A DNA stretch of 58,081 bases from contig NZ_NRRV01000032.1 of NCBI RefSeq assembly GCF_016583825.1, positions 1 through 58,081 on the forward strand, written 5' to 3'. A program made the translations under genes and the position numbers. The stretch comes from Thiohalocapsa halophila (GTDB taxonomy: Bacteria > Pseudomonadota > Gammaproteobacteria > Chromatiales > Chromatiaceae). Positions 16,501 to 25,564 of the stretch are shown here, piece by piece (positions within the stretch are counted from its first letter, which is position 1; every line of letters begins with the position of its first letter). The notes beneath the pieces were generated by a model. The model ran no database searches. It saw only the letters and a program-made list of their open reading frames with translations, and was not told the origin of the DNA.

Positions 16501-16887
16501 GTGTCTGGCTTCGATCGCTTGGGTGTGTTTCGGCGGACGGCGGGCGACGTGCACCAGCGCCTGTGGCCGGGCACAGGCTCCGCATGGGCTGCGCTGACGC
16601 CTCGGGGTGCCGCCGGCCCGTTCTGTGCGGACCTCGGTGAGCTCGACGCCGAGTGTAGCGCACCGGCGCCGGACGCTGGTCGGCGGGCGGGCAATGTCAT
16701 GTATTGGGCTTTTCGCGTATCCTTTTTTCTAGCGTTGGGGGCAGCCGCCGCCGGCGACAACCGGCGGCGTGCGCGCACGTCGCGCGCCGCCGGAGTCTGC
16801 TTCTGGCGCGTGCCCCCGGCGGCGCGGGCGCTAGCCGCTGCCCGCGCGGCCGAGCCCGATCACAAAGCTTTGCCACGGAGACACACC
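16501..16887. other. Gene-free stretch between divergent genes
   Basis: This region must hold the promoters for sucA (minus) and the small gene at 16888 (plus). I could not identify a convincing -35/-10 pair. No coding sequence is supported. Confidence 0.5.
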
Positions 16888-17103
16888 GTGCCCGATCCGC
16901 ACGCTCAGGTCGAGACCCCGGAAGCGCGCAACCGCCGCCGGCTGCGGGTGGCCAAGTCCCAGGCGGACATGGCCTACTTCCAGGCGCGCCTGAGTCTGCT
17001 CGGCGAGCCCAAAACGTTGAATCAGGTCGCGCAGCAACGCACCTTCAAGCTGCTGCTCAAGGCCATCGGCGAGCGCATGGTCAACGTCGAGCCCGGCAGC
17101 TGA
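16888..17103 (+). CDS. Conserved small protein of unknown function
   Basis: A 71-aa basic protein: PEARNRRRLRVAKSQADMAY then FQARLSLLGEPKTLNQVAQQ, then RTFKLLLKAIGERMVNVEPG. It is predicted mostly helical, with no signal peptide or membrane segment. GTG 16888 is preceded by GGAG about 8 bases upstream. The frame is open far upstream, but only from here does the sequence look like protein. I do not recognise a named family. A small inverted repeat (CGCCGAT/ATCGGCG, 17107-17122) follows the stop and may end the transcript before the tRNA gene. Confidence 0.6.
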   Translation: MPDPHAQVETPEARNRRRLRVAKSQADMAYFQARLSLLGEPKTLNQVAQQRTFKLLLKAIGERMVNVEPGS

Positions 17104-17137
17104 AGGCGCCGATACATCGGCGTCTCCCAAGGACACG

Positions 17138-17214
17138 GCCCTCGTAGCTCAGTCGGATAGAGCAACCGCCTCCTAAGCGGTAGGTCGCAGGTTCGAATCC
17201 TGCCGAGGGCGCCA
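17138..17214 (+). tRNA. tRNA-Arg (anticodon CCT)
   Basis: A 77-nt cloverleaf with acceptor pairs GCCCTCG/CGAGGGC, D-arm GCTC...GAGC, and anticodon stem ACCGC/GCGGT around the loop CTCCTAA with anticodon CCT at 17172-17174. The T-arm is GCAGG-TTCGAAT-CCTGC, and the terminal CCA is encoded (17212-17214). It reads AGG arginine codons, which are rare in this GC-rich genome. Confidence 0.97.
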
Positions 17215-17229
17215 TTCTCCCCGCCACAA

Positions 17230-17604
17230 TCACCCGCCGAGGCAGCGGCTGCGCACGAGGGACGTCAGGGCGTCGATATCCGCGCAGGCGTTGAGCAGCT
17301 CGGCATTGATACAGACCTCGGGCGTGTCGCCGTCGACGCGCAGTACCGCCGGCAGGCCGATGTCCAGCGTCGGCCACCGCCGGCGCATCTCATCGCGGTG
17401 CAGAAAGGTGCAGGGTACGTCCAGCGCGGCGATGAAGTCCCGCCAAGCGCGCCGCTCCGTGAGCCAGCCGTAGGTCACTTTGCACAGGTTGCAGCTGTAG
17501 GTGTCGGGCGCAAAGACCTTGTGTGCCGCATCGGCCATGGTGTTGAAGAGGCCGCTGTCGGCGTTGTAGACGAATACCAGCTCGCTTGGGGCTGGAGCGC
17601 TCAT
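17230..17604 (-). CDS. Small CxxC protein coupled to the desaturase gene
   Basis: A 124-aa soluble protein beginning MSAPAPSELVFVYNADSGLF then NTMADAAHKVFAPDTYSCNL, CKVTYGWLTERRAWRDF. The cysteine pair (CNLC) and the opening beta strand (ELVFVYNADSG) suggest a thioredoxin-like or DCC-like fold, but I do not recognise a characterised family. Its ATG overlaps the stop of the sterol-desaturase-like gene by ATGA (17601-17604), so the two are translationally coupled and probably act in one process. Confidence 0.7.
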   Translation of the reverse strand: MSAPAPSELVFVYNADSGLFNTMADAAHKVFAPDTYSCNLCKVTYGWLTERRAWRDFIAALDVPCTFLHRDEMRRRWPTLDIGLPAVLRVDGDTPEVCINAELLNACADIDALTSLVRSRCLGG

Positions 17605-18428
17605 GGCTTTGCCTCCGCGGCGGGGCTGAGATCGGCCTGACCCCGGTCCCGGCTCCGGCTGGGGCTCGGCTCCAAAGGCAGGCGCAACAGGCGCAGCGGG
17701 CGCTGCCAGGCGGCATCGTCGTAGGCGCCGATGCCGAAGCGGATGGCCTCGGGGTCGTCGCGCAGCCGGAAGGAGCCGAAGAGCCGGTCCCAGAACGAGA
17801 AGACGGTGCCATAGTTGGAGTCCGTCTCGGCGCGCACCACCGAGTGGTGCACCCGGTGCATGGACGGCGGCACGATCACCCGGCGCAGGCGCGCATCCAG
17901 CCGCGCGGGGACGGCGAGGTTGCTGTGGTGGAACAGGATCACCAGCACCATCGCCGATTTGTAGAGCACCAGCATGCCTAGAGACATGCCGAGCGCCATG
18001 AGCACCAGGCAGTTGGCCAGGGCCGAGAGCAGGATCTCCACGGGGTGGAAACGCAGCGCCGTGGTGCTGTCCATGGCCGGGTCGGTGTGGTGGACGCGGT
18101 GGAAGCGCCACAGCAAGGGGATGCGATGGTTGGCGCGGTGCCAGGCGTACATCCAACCGTCGAACAGCACGAAGGTCAGCGCTGCGCAGGCGGGCCAGCC
18201 GAGGGCGAGCGTGTGGCAGAGGCCGATGCCATGCGCCGCGGCCGTTTCCACCGACAGCACCAGCAAAGGTGCGGTGAGGGCGCCGACGGCAGCGCTGACC
18301 GCGGCGAGGCCGAGGTTGTTGGCGCCGTGGCGCAGCCGCTGCCCGCGGCCAGCGTAGGCCGGCAGCCAGCCCTCGGCGGCGAAGAGCGCTGTCAGGGCGA
18401 TGAGGCCGATGATGGTGTCCGTGCTCAT
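17601..18428 (-). CDS. Sterol desaturase / fatty acid hydroxylase family membrane enzyme
   Basis: A 275-aa integral membrane protein of the fatty acid hydroxylase superfamily. It has the di-iron histidine clusters HRANH (after MYAW), HRVHH (WRFHRVHHTDP), HHSN and a second HRVHHS, spaced among four or five hydrophobic segments. Members hydroxylate or desaturate lipids using O2. The C-terminus is an S/R-rich tail. I start at ATG 18428 (MSTDTIIGLIALTALFAAEG), which opens directly into a membrane helix. The gene overlaps a small CxxC protein gene downstream. Confidence 0.88.
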   Translation of the reverse strand: MSTDTIIGLIALTALFAAEGWLPAYAGRGQRLRHGANNLGLAAVSAAVGALTAPLLVLSVETAAAHGIGLCHTLALGWPACAALTFVLFDGWMYAWHRANHRIPLLWRFHRVHHTDPAMDSTTALRFHPVEILLSALANCLVLMALGMSLGMLVLYKSAMVLVILFHHSNLAVPARLDARLRRVIVPPSMHRVHHSVVRAETDSNYGTVFSFWDRLFGSFRLRDDPEAIRFGIGAYDDAAWQRPLRLLRLPLEPSPSRSRDRGQADLSPAAEAKP

Positions 18429-18529
18429 GTCGTGGTGTCGGTCTTGCTTGCAGCGGCGCCGAGCGCCCCGGGAGCTGAGACCCCTGGTCGGGGGTGAATG
18501 TTTCCGCCCGGCGCGGCCGCGGGCCTGTG

Positions 18530-19276
18530 TCAGTGCCGGCGCTCGTACTCCTCGGCCAGGCGCGCCGGCGAGACGCCCGCGAAGAAGCGCAGCATCGCGG
18601 TGGCATTGCGCAGCTGTTGGCGCAGCACGCCGCCGCGCTGAAAACGCACCGCAGAGGTGGTTACCGCTGCGCTCAGTTTGCGGATGCGCCGCCAGGGTCC
18701 GGGCTGACGGCGGACGCGCCGCGCCAGCTCCACGTCTTCGAACAGCGGCCAGTCCGGGAAGCCGCCGACGGCGTCGAACAGGGCGCGGCGGATGAGGTAG
18801 CCCTGGTCGCCGAAGGTGGTCCACACAGAGTCGAAGCGCGAGCACCAGGCATAGAGTGCCAGCACCGGGTGGCGGTGGTCGAAGCGCAGCCGAAAGCAGG
18901 CCATGCCCAGGGCCTGATCGGCAAGGGCCGACGCGATGGCGCGGTCGGCGTCCGGCGGCAGCTGGGTGTCGTCATGCAGAAAGAGCAGCACGGGTGCCGT
19001 GGTGGCGCGGGCGCCGGCATTGCATTGGGTGCCGCGCCCGCGGGGGGCTCGGATGCGCCGGCAAGGCAACGGCGTGGGGGCGACGGGCGCCGCACCTTCC
19101 GGCTCCACGACAACCAGCTCGCGCGGACGCAGCGCGGTGTGCACCTGCTCGAGGCGGGCGGACACAGCGGCGTCCAGGCCGCGTGTCGGCATGATCACCG
19201 CCAGCGGTGCGGTCTCGCCCGCCGCGGGCGCCGTCGGCAAGGGGCGGGGTGGATGGGATTCGGGTGTCGCCTGCAT
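18530..19276 (-). CDS. Family 2 glycosyltransferase, TIGR04283-like
   Basis: A 248-aa GT-A fold transferase. The nucleotide-binding strand is LAVIMPTRGLDAAV, the DXD-like metal motif is FLHDDTQLP, and the acceptor region contains FGDQGYLIRRALFDAVGGFP then DWPLFEDVELARRVR. This pattern matches the TIGR04283 subgroup, often found near radical-SAM or selenium-related genes; none of those are adjacent here. The substrate is unknown. Residues 1-25 are a proline-rich lead-in and the true start could lie slightly downstream. Confidence 0.82.
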   Translation of the reverse strand: MQATPESHPPRPLPTAPAAGETAPLAVIMPTRGLDAAVSARLEQVHTALRPRELVVVEPEGAAPVAPTPLPCRRIRAPRGRGTQCNAGARATTAPVLLFLHDDTQLPPDADRAIASALADQALGMACFRLRFDHRHPVLALYAWCSRFDSVWTTFGDQGYLIRRALFDAVGGFPDWPLFEDVELARRVRRQPGPWRRIRKLSAAVTTSAVRFQRGGVLRQQLRNATAMLRFFAGVSPARLAEEYERRH

Positions 19277-19691
19277 GCGCTGTATCTGTCGAGCGGCTAT
19301 TTCGGTCTTAGGCCCCGAGGCCGTGGAGAACGGAGAAGAATCTCGTGTCGCTCGGGCTGAGCCATGAATCCCGACGCCGCGGTGGCGGTAACCGCGTGAT
19401 TGTCGGGCCTCCTAGCATCGGTTCGAGCGCCGCCGAGGCCGCCGCGACGCGCTCGCACTGCGCCTGGCCGAGACTTTGGTGCGCGGGTGCGGTGGGCTTG
19501 CGGAAAGGCCCCAGCGGCTTGAGCCGGGCGCGGCGTCGTCGTGGCCTTTGCGACAATTTGGCGGATCTGTCGCAGGCTGCTCGGGGTGGCGGATGCTCGG
19601 CGGTGGGGCCGAAGTCCGGCGCGCGCCCGCTTCTTGACCCTCCGGACGTGGGGACGATCAGCTGGCACGTCATCTGCTTGCTCCCTGGGGC
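19277..19691. other. Gene-free divergent spacer
   Basis: This spacer separates the minus-strand glycosyltransferase from the plus-strand gene at 19692. Open frames here are shadows with no protein character, and no promoter could be picked with confidence. Confidence 0.4.
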
Positions 19692-20072
19692 ATGGACGCT
19701 TTGCAACACCGTATCCAGGCGCTGCACCCGCGCGCCGAGGCCCTCTGTGCCGCCCTGCGCAGCGAAGCCGAGCGCGTCTTCGGCGCCGAGACTGCCCTCG
19801 GCTGTACGCCGAAGACAGCGGTCTTTCGCCTCGAGCGCGACCCCGCTTCCGGGGCGGACAGCCTCGTCGGCGAATGGCAAGACGAGCACGGCCACCGCAT
19901 CGGCATGTTGGTGCTCCATCCAGACGGCGGCTGCTTCGGGGAATTCGACCTCGTGCGCATGCACCCTCACAAGCCGGGCTGGTTCGTCGAGGCGGTGGAG
20001 GCCTGGGCGGGGGCGGCGGCGCACGGTAACGATGCCGTGTGTGCGGACCTGCGGCTGCTGGCCGCGCCCTGA
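19692..20072 (+). CDS. Hypothetical protein (126 aa)
   Basis: A 126-aa acidic soluble protein: MDALQHRIQALHPRAEALCA opens with a helix, then alternating strands (TAVFRLERDPAS, SLVGEWQDEHGHRIGMLVLH, GCFGEFDLVRMHPHKPGWFV). The GEFDLVR-HP--PGWFVEAV block looks like a conserved core and the gene ends 20 bp before the next one. I do not recognise the family. It probably forms a two-gene unit with the gene at 20093. Confidence 0.65.
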   Translation: MDALQHRIQALHPRAEALCAALRSEAERVFGAETALGCTPKTAVFRLERDPASGADSLVGEWQDEHGHRIGMLVLHPDGGCFGEFDLVRMHPHKPGWFVEAVEAWAGAAAHGNDAVCADLRLLAAP

Positions 20073-20092
20073 CACCGAGGCAAGACCCAGTC

Positions 20093-20527
20093 ATGTCCGC
20101 CGTCACCCGGCTGGTCCTGTATCACAAGCAACGCAGCAGTGCGCGGCTGCGCTTCCTGCGGCATGCGCATGGCGGGGTCTGCACGCTCGGGCCTTTGGCG
20201 GCGGATGCGACCGTGCATCCGGGGCCTTGTGCCGCGGGCGCCGGCAGCGGCCGTCTGCACACCCATCCCGGCATGGCGCTGCGGGCCGCCGAGGCCGAGC
20301 TCGGCCTGCAGCGCGGCCGCATCGAGGCGGACGGCGGTTTTCAGGGGCAGGTACGCGCCGCCGGTGGCTGTGCGGACGTACAGCTCGCCTATTTCGTCGA
20401 CCTCGACCCGCCCATGGCCGCAGCCGAGGCCGCGGGCGCGGCATTCATTGACTTGACCGAGGCCCGCGGCTTGCCGACGCCGGAGCTGGCGCTGCTGCGG
20501 CTGGTCTACGAGTACACCCTAGGCTGA
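20093..20527 (+). CDS. Hypothetical protein (144 aa)
   Basis: A 144-aa soluble protein beginning MSAVTRLVLYHKQRSSARLR. It contains GRLHTHPGMALRAAEAELGL and the acidic segment CADVQLAYFVDLDPPMAAAE, ending LALLRLVYEYTLG. I do not recognise the family. ATG 20093 starts 20 bp after the preceding stop; the upstream extension to 20039 lies inside the other gene. Length and codon pattern support a real gene. Confidence 0.6.
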   Translation: MSAVTRLVLYHKQRSSARLRFLRHAHGGVCTLGPLAADATVHPGPCAAGAGSGRLHTHPGMALRAAEAELGLQRGRIEADGGFQGQVRAAGGCADVQLAYFVDLDPPMAAAEAAGAAFIDLTEARGLPTPELALLRLVYEYTLG

Positions 20528-20599
20528 GCCCGGACCCCTGCTGCGGCGAGCGTCGCGCCCCAGTCAGGCTCAGCTCGGGCTCCTGACTCAGGCTCCGGC

Positions 20600-22006
20600 T
20601 CAGATCTGCGGCGCGGGCACCGGCTCGTCGCCTGCGGCGCGGATGGTGGGCGGCGATGGCGTGCGCGGCGCCGCGGGCTGTGCCGGCTCTGTGTCAGAAG
20701 GCTGGGGGTCAGAAGGCTGGGCGTCAGAAGGCTGGGGCGCCGGCGGTGGCGGTGTTTCCGGTCTGGCGCGTTGCTGCGGCTGGTCCTCACCGGACTGGCG
20801 CGTGGGAGTGGCCTCGGGGGCGGCTTCTGCGCTTGTCTCGCCGCTGGCGGCGGCGCCGGACCCGGACCCGGACTCTGAACCGCTGCGGCGCGTAGATGTC
20901 TCGGCGTCCGCGGCCCCGGCGTTGCTGTCGCGACTGCCGTCGTTGGCGCCCCTGGTGCTGTGCGCCTCGGTTGCTGCTTGGCTCCCGCTGGCAGGGTTGG
21001 ACTCAGTGTCCGCGCTGACCGCGGCGTCCGCTTCCGGCTCGGGCTGCGCTGCGGCGGTTGCCGACGCCGTCTCCGCCGGCGCCTCGCTGGCATCGGCTGC
21101 GCCATCGCCGGCGCCGGGCGATGCCGTATCGGCGGTTGCGGTCTGTGCAGCCGATGCCTGCCGCGGCGTGCTCGCGGCGGCCTCCGCCTCGGCGGCGCGG
21201 CGGGCGCGCTGCTCCGCCTGCCGGCGCGCACGTTCCTCGGCCTGCCGGCGTGCACGCGCTTCCTCCCGCTGACGGGCGATGCGCTCGGCGTAGTTGCCGT
21301 AGTCAGGGCCGTTGCCCACCACCGTGACCGCCGTGCTCGGACCCACATGGGCGAAGACGGCTTCGGCCATCTGCGGCGGCATGCGAATGCAGCCGTGGGA
21401 GGCGGGCTGGCCCGGATTGGGAATGGGGCCCGCGTGCATGCCGATACCGTCGTAGGTCAGGCGCATGAAGTGGGGCATGCTGGCACCGACGAAGCGCGCA
21501 CCCTGCGGCACCGGGTCGCGGCCATGGGCACTGCTGCGGATGACCTTGCCGTTGCGCACCAGCTTGCCGTAGAGGTTGGAGCGCTTGTCGCGCACCTTCT
21601 CGAGGATGGAGAACTGTCCCCGCGGTGTGGGATGGGTGGAGACGCCCGTGGCGATGGTGGTCCAGCCCACGCGCTCATTGCCGGCATAGAAGTTGGCCAG
21701 CTGGGTGTTGGTGTCGATGACAATGCGCGTGACTTCGCGGCCGTCGCCGGTCCAATCGTAGAGCTGGCCCGGCTCGCGCTCTGGCTCCGGCTCGCTGGCT
21801 TCGGCCACCGCCGAGTCGGCGTCTGGCGAGTCACCCTCGGCCGAGTCCCCCTCTTCGGTATCAGTGGCAGCCGGCGGGTCTTGGACCGTCTGCGGCCATT
21901 CCGGGAAGCCCATTTGGGCGCAACCGCCGGCGTTAAGGAGCCAGGCAGCCAGTAGTGCGAGCAGCGCGCTGCGGTGCAGGCCCGGTGTGAGTTGTCGGTT
22001 GATCAT
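20600..22006 (-). CDS. L,D-transpeptidase (YkuD) lipoprotein with long disordered tail
   Basis: A 468-aa exported protein. The signal peptide ends in a lipobox (LLNAGGC, lipidated C29). A YkuD catalytic domain spans about residues 92-225, with H191 in GIGMHAGPI and the catalytic cysteine C206 in SHGCIRMP. It would form or edit 3-3 crosslinks or anchor lipoproteins in the periplasm. Residues about 240-290 are a charged Arg/Glu/Ala helix (RQREEARARRQAEERARRQA), and the last 170 are low-complexity Ala/Pro/Gln/Ser sequence with short repeats (QPSD). Such a tail is unusual in length for this family and may reach through or bind peptidoglycan. Confidence 0.9.
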   Translation of the reverse strand: MINRQLTPGLHRSALLALLAAWLLNAGGCAQMGFPEWPQTVQDPPAATDTEEGDSAEGDSPDADSAVAEASEPEPEREPGQLYDWTGDGREVTRIVIDTNTQLANFYAGNERVGWTTIATGVSTHPTPRGQFSILEKVRDKRSNLYGKLVRNGKVIRSSAHGRDPVPQGARFVGASMPHFMRLTYDGIGMHAGPIPNPGQPASHGCIRMPPQMAEAVFAHVGPSTAVTVVGNGPDYGNYAERIARQREEARARRQAEERARRQAEQRARRAAEAEAAASTPRQASAAQTATADTASPGAGDGAADASEAPAETASATAAAQPEPEADAAVSADTESNPASGSQAATEAHSTRGANDGSRDSNAGAADAETSTRRSGSESGSGSGAAASGETSAEAAPEATPTRQSGEDQPQQRARPETPPPPAPQPSDAQPSDPQPSDTEPAQPAAPRTPSPPTIRAAGDEPVPAPQI

Positions 22007-22328
22007 GCGGTGAATCCGGCGGCGGGATGGGTCCGGCGGCGGGATGGGTCCGGCGGGGACTGACAGAGCAGAGGGTGCGATGTGGAAACGTTAACCGATT
22101 GACGCAAGTGGAGCAAAGGCAGCGCCGTTTCCGGGCGTGTCACCTGCAAGCGCGCTCGCCGGCTTTGGCGCCATCCGCCGCTGTGCCAGCGGGCCGGTCG
22201 GCGGGTGCCAGCGGCGCGCGGCGATACGGTATCCTGCACGGCAACAAAATGCGGGCCCGGGCCTGCCGCGCTCTGGCGCTGCACCCGGTTGGCCGCGTCG
22301 CAGTAGCCACACGAGACGCCCGACACTC

Positions 22329-24902
22329 ATGCAGAGCGAGTACGACCCCGCCGCCGTCGAGGCAGCGGCACAACAGTATTGGGACGCCAACCAGACCTTC
22401 CGCGCTGTGGAGGACCCGGCGCGCGAGAAGTTCTATTGCCTGTCCATGTTCCCGTATCCGTCCGGGCGGCTGCACATGGGCCATGTGCGCAACTACACCA
22501 TCGGCGACGTCATCGCCCGCTACGAGCGGATGCGCGGCAAGAACGTGCTGCAGCCCATGGGCTGGGACGCCTTCGGCCTGCCCGCCGAGAACGCGGCCAT
22601 CAAGCAGGGCATCCCGCCGTCGCAGTGGACGCGCTCCAACATCGAGGCCATGAAGGCGCAGCTGAAGCGCCTCGGCTTCGGCTACGACTGGGAGCGGGAG
22701 CTCGCCACCTGCGACCCGGACTACTACCGCTGGGAGCAGTGGCTGTTCACCCGGCTGATGGAGCAGGGCCTAGCCTACCGTGCCAAGGCCGCCGTCAACT
22801 GGGACCCGGTGGACCAGACCGTGCTCGCCAACGAGCAGGTCATCGACGGCAGGGGCTGGCGCTCCGGTGCGCTGGTGGAGAAGCGCGAAATCGAGCAATG
22901 GTCCGTGCGCATCACCGACTACGCCCAGGAGCTGCTGGATGCCATCGACGGCCTCGAGGGCTGGCCCGAGCAGGTGCGCACCATGCAGCGCAACTGGATC
23001 GGGCGCTCCGAGGGCGTCTACATGGAATTCGGCATCGCCGGCCCCGGTGTGAGCGAGCATGACACCCTCGGCATCTACACCACTCGCCCGGACACGGTCA
23101 TGGGCGTGACCTATGTCGCCGTGGCCGCCGAGCACCCGCTGGCCCGCGGCCGCGCCGAGCAGGACCCGGACCTCGCCGCCTTCATCGAGGAGTGCCGCCG
23201 GGGCGGCACCACGGAGGCGGAGCTGGAGACCATGGACAAGCAGGGGTATCGGCTCGGCCTGGACGCCGTCCACCCCATCACGGGCGAGCCCGTGCCCATC
23301 TTCGCGGCCAACTTCGTGCTCATGGGCTACGGCACCGGCGCCGTCATGGCCGTGCCCGCCCACGATCAGCGCGACTGGGAATTCGCCGAGCGCTACGGCA
23401 TCCCGAAGCAGCAGGTGGTGGTGAGCGCCGACGGCAGCGACTGCGGCATCGCGCAGGGCGCCTACGTGGACAAGGGCGTGCTCACCAACTCCGGCCCCTT
23501 CGACGGGCTCACGTCCGAGCAGGCCTTCGACGCCATCGCCGCCTGGCTCGCCGAGCGCGGCAAGGGCGAGAAGCGCGTGAACTTCCGGCTGCGGGACTGG
23601 GGCGTGTCGCGCCAGCGCTACTGGGGCTGCCCGATCCCGGTGGTCCACACCGCCGACGGCGGCGTGCGTCCGGAAACGGATTTGCCCGTGAAGCTGCCGG
23701 AGGACGTGGTGGTGGACGGCTCCGGCTCGCCGCTCAAGAAGATGGATTCGTTCTCGCAGCTCGCTAACGGCGAGGTGCGGGAGACCGACACCTTCGATAC
23801 CTTCTTCGAGTCCAGCTGGTACTACGCCCGCTACTGCTCGGCGGACTGCGATACGGCCATGCTGGACGCCCGCGCCAACTACTGGCTGCCCGTGGACCAA
23901 TACGTCGGCGGCGTCGAGCACGCGGTGCTGCACCTGCTCTACGCGCGCTTTTTCCACAAGCTGATGCGCGACGCAGGGCTGGTGGATTGCGACGAGCCCT
24001 TCGCGAACCTGCTGACCCAGGGCATGGTCGTCGCCGAGACCTGGTACCGCGAGGACGCCGACGGCAAGCGCACCTGGTACAACCCGGCGGACGTGGAGGT
24101 CACGCGCGACGACAAGGGCAAGCTCGTCGGCGGCGTGCTGAAGGCGGACGGCGAGCCCGTGACCTTCGGCGGCGTCGAGAAGATGTCCAAGTCCAAGAAC
24201 AACGGCGTCGACCCGGAGACGCTCATCGAGCGCTACGGCGCCGACACCGTGCGCCTCTACACCATGTTCACCGCCCCGCCAGACCAGTCGTTGGAGTGGT
24301 CGGACGAGGGCGTGGAGGGCGCCGCGCGCTTCCTGCGCCGGCTCTGGTCGCTGGCGGCCGCAAGCGCCGAGGCGGTGCGCGCGGCATCGCCGGCGACCGC
24401 GGACGACGAGGCCGTAGCGGATGCCCGCCGGGAGATCCATGCCGCGCTCAAGAAGGCGCTGTTCGACTACCAGCGCCACCAGTTCAACACCGTGGTCTCC
24501 GGCTGCATGACCATCGTCAACGTGCTGTACAAGCTGGACGCGGCTCAGCCTGCTCAGGCGGCGGTGCTGCGCGAGGGGCTCGGCATCGTGCTGCGGCTGA
24601 TCGCCCCCATCGCACCCCATGTGGCGCATCACTTGTGGCAGGCGCTCGGCCTCGGCGACGACGTGCTTGCGGCGGGCTGGCCCGTGGTGGACGAAGATGC
24701 TCTGGCCCAGGACAGCATCCAGTACGTAGTGCAGGTGAACGGCAAGGTGCGGGGCAAGGTGCAGGTGGCGACGGACGCATCCCGAGAGGCCATCGAGGCC
24801 GCCGCGCTGGCCGATGACAACGTCCAGCGCTTCATCGGCGATGCGCCGGTGCGCAAGGTCATCGTGGTGCCGAACAAGCTGGTCAACGTGGTGGCCAAGT
24901 GA
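22329..24902 (+). CDS. leuS: Leucyl-tRNA synthetase
   Basis: An 857-aa class I synthetase that charges tRNA-Leu. The HIGH-type motif is HMGH (residues 49-52, in [15 protein letters not shown]) and the KMSKS loop is at residues 618-622. The editing (CP1) domain is present ([35 protein letters not shown]). ATG 22329 gives the canonical start [20 protein letters not shown]; the frame is open to 22137 but without conservation. It leads a conserved gammaproteobacterial gene run with lptE and holA. Confidence 0.98.
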   Translation: MQSEYDPAAVEAAAQQYWDANQTFRAVEDPAREKFYCLSMFPYPSGRLHMGHVRNYTIGDVIARYERMRGKNVLQPMGWDAFGLPAENAAIKQGIPPSQWTRSNIEAMKAQLKRLGFGYDWERELATCDPDYYRWEQWLFTRLMEQGLAYRAKAAVNWDPVDQTVLANEQVIDGRGWRSGALVEKREIEQWSVRITDYAQELLDAIDGLEGWPEQVRTMQRNWIGRSEGVYMEFGIAGPGVSEHDTLGIYTTRPDTVMGVTYVAVAAEHPLARGRAEQDPDLAAFIEECRRGGTTEAELETMDKQGYRLGLDAVHPITGEPVPIFAANFVLMGYGTGAVMAVPAHDQRDWEFAERYGIPKQQVVVSADGSDCGIAQGAYVDKGVLTNSGPFDGLTSEQAFDAIAAWLAERGKGEKRVNFRLRDWGVSRQRYWGCPIPVVHTADGGVRPETDLPVKLPEDVVVDGSGSPLKKMDSFSQLANGEVRETDTFDTFFESSWYYARYCSADCDTAMLDARANYWLPVDQYVGGVEHAVLHLLYARFFHKLMRDAGLVDCDEPFANLLTQGMVVAETWYREDADGKRTWYNPADVEVTRDDKGKLVGGVLKADGEPVTFGGVEKMSKSKNNGVDPETLIERYGADTVRLYTMFTAPPDQSLEWSDEGVEGAARFLRRLWSLAAASAEAVRAASPATADDEAVADARREIHAALKKALFDYQRHQFNTVVSGCMTIVNVLYKLDAAQPAQAAVLREGLGIVLRLIAPIAPHVAHHLWQALGLGDDVLAAGWPVVDEDALAQDSIQYVVQVNGKVRGKVQVATDASREAIEAAALADDNVQRFIGDAPVRKVIVVPNKLVNVVAK

Positions 24903-24944
24903 GCCGCGTCCCCCGCCCCGCCGCGATTCGTCCCACCGAGAAAA

Positions 24945-24961
24945 GGGGACGGTATATGCAA
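24945..24961 (+). repeat. GGGGACGGTATA repeat, copy 1, overlapping lptE start
   Basis: GGGGACGGTATATGCAA matches the core of a dispersed repeat seen ten more times in the window. Here its GGGGA sits where a ribosome binding site would be and its ATG is the probable lptE start codon. Confidence 0.65.
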
Positions 24962-25522
24962 TTCACGGCATTTGCTGCTGCCGCCGACCCAATCGCGGGT
25001 TCTCGCTCCTGGCTTGCGCCGGCGCTCGTGCTACTCGCGGTCCTGGCGGGCGTGCAGCTCGGTGGCTGCGGCTTCCATTTGCGCGGCGCCGTGGATATTC
25101 CGCCCGCCCTGAGTCCGGTGTACGTGCGCGGGGGCGGTCTGGTCGGACGCAGTATCGAGGGCCGCCTCGTCGGCAGCGGCGTGCCGAGTACCCGGCAGGC
25201 CTCGGAGGCCGGTCTCATTATCGACGTCCTGTCCGAGGAGAGATCCTCCCGGGTGGTCGCCGTTGACCGCGACGGCAAGGCCTTGGCTTACATGCTGACC
25301 TATCGGGCGCGCTTCCGCGTCACCGACGGGACAGGTGCGGCCCTCATCGAGCCGCAGACACTGGCGCTGGAGCGCACCTTCGACGACAACCCGGACGTGG
25401 CGGTGCTCGGCAAGGAGTTGGAGACGGACATCATCTATAACGACATGGCAGACGATGCCGCGGATCAGGTGATGTTGCGGCTGCGCGCCGCACTGCGGCA
25501 GTCCGCGGGCGCCCCGGGCTGA
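24956..25522 (+). CDS. lptE: LPS assembly lipoprotein LptE
   Basis: An outer-membrane lipoprotein that plugs LptD during lipopolysaccharide export. The hydrophobic signal (WLAPALVLLAVLAGVQLGGC) ends in a lipobox with the lipidated cysteine followed by GFHLRG, the hallmark LptE start. The mature domain has the expected strands (ERSSRVVAVDRDGKALAYML; RVTDGTGAALIEPQTLALER). ATG 24956 has AAAAGGGGA upstream; a GTG at 24899 overlapping the leuS stop is an alternative that adds 19 residues. It lies between leuS and holA as in most gammaproteobacteria. Confidence 0.92.
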   Translation: MQFTAFAAAADPIAGSRSWLAPALVLLAVLAGVQLGGCGFHLRGAVDIPPALSPVYVRGGGLVGRSIEGRLVGSGVPSTRQASEAGLIIDVLSEERSSRVVAVDRDGKALAYMLTYRARFRVTDGTGAALIEPQTLALERTFDDNPDVAVLGKELETDIIYNDMADDAADQVMLRLRAALRQSAGAPG

Positions 25523-25564
25523 ATCCTGATCGCCGTTGCTGCCGCTGCGGCCATCCACCAGGCT

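Noticed and set aside
22770..24632. A 620-codon minus-strand frame inside leuS.
   Set aside because: Antisense shadow of leuS with repetitive His/Gly/Ala composition.
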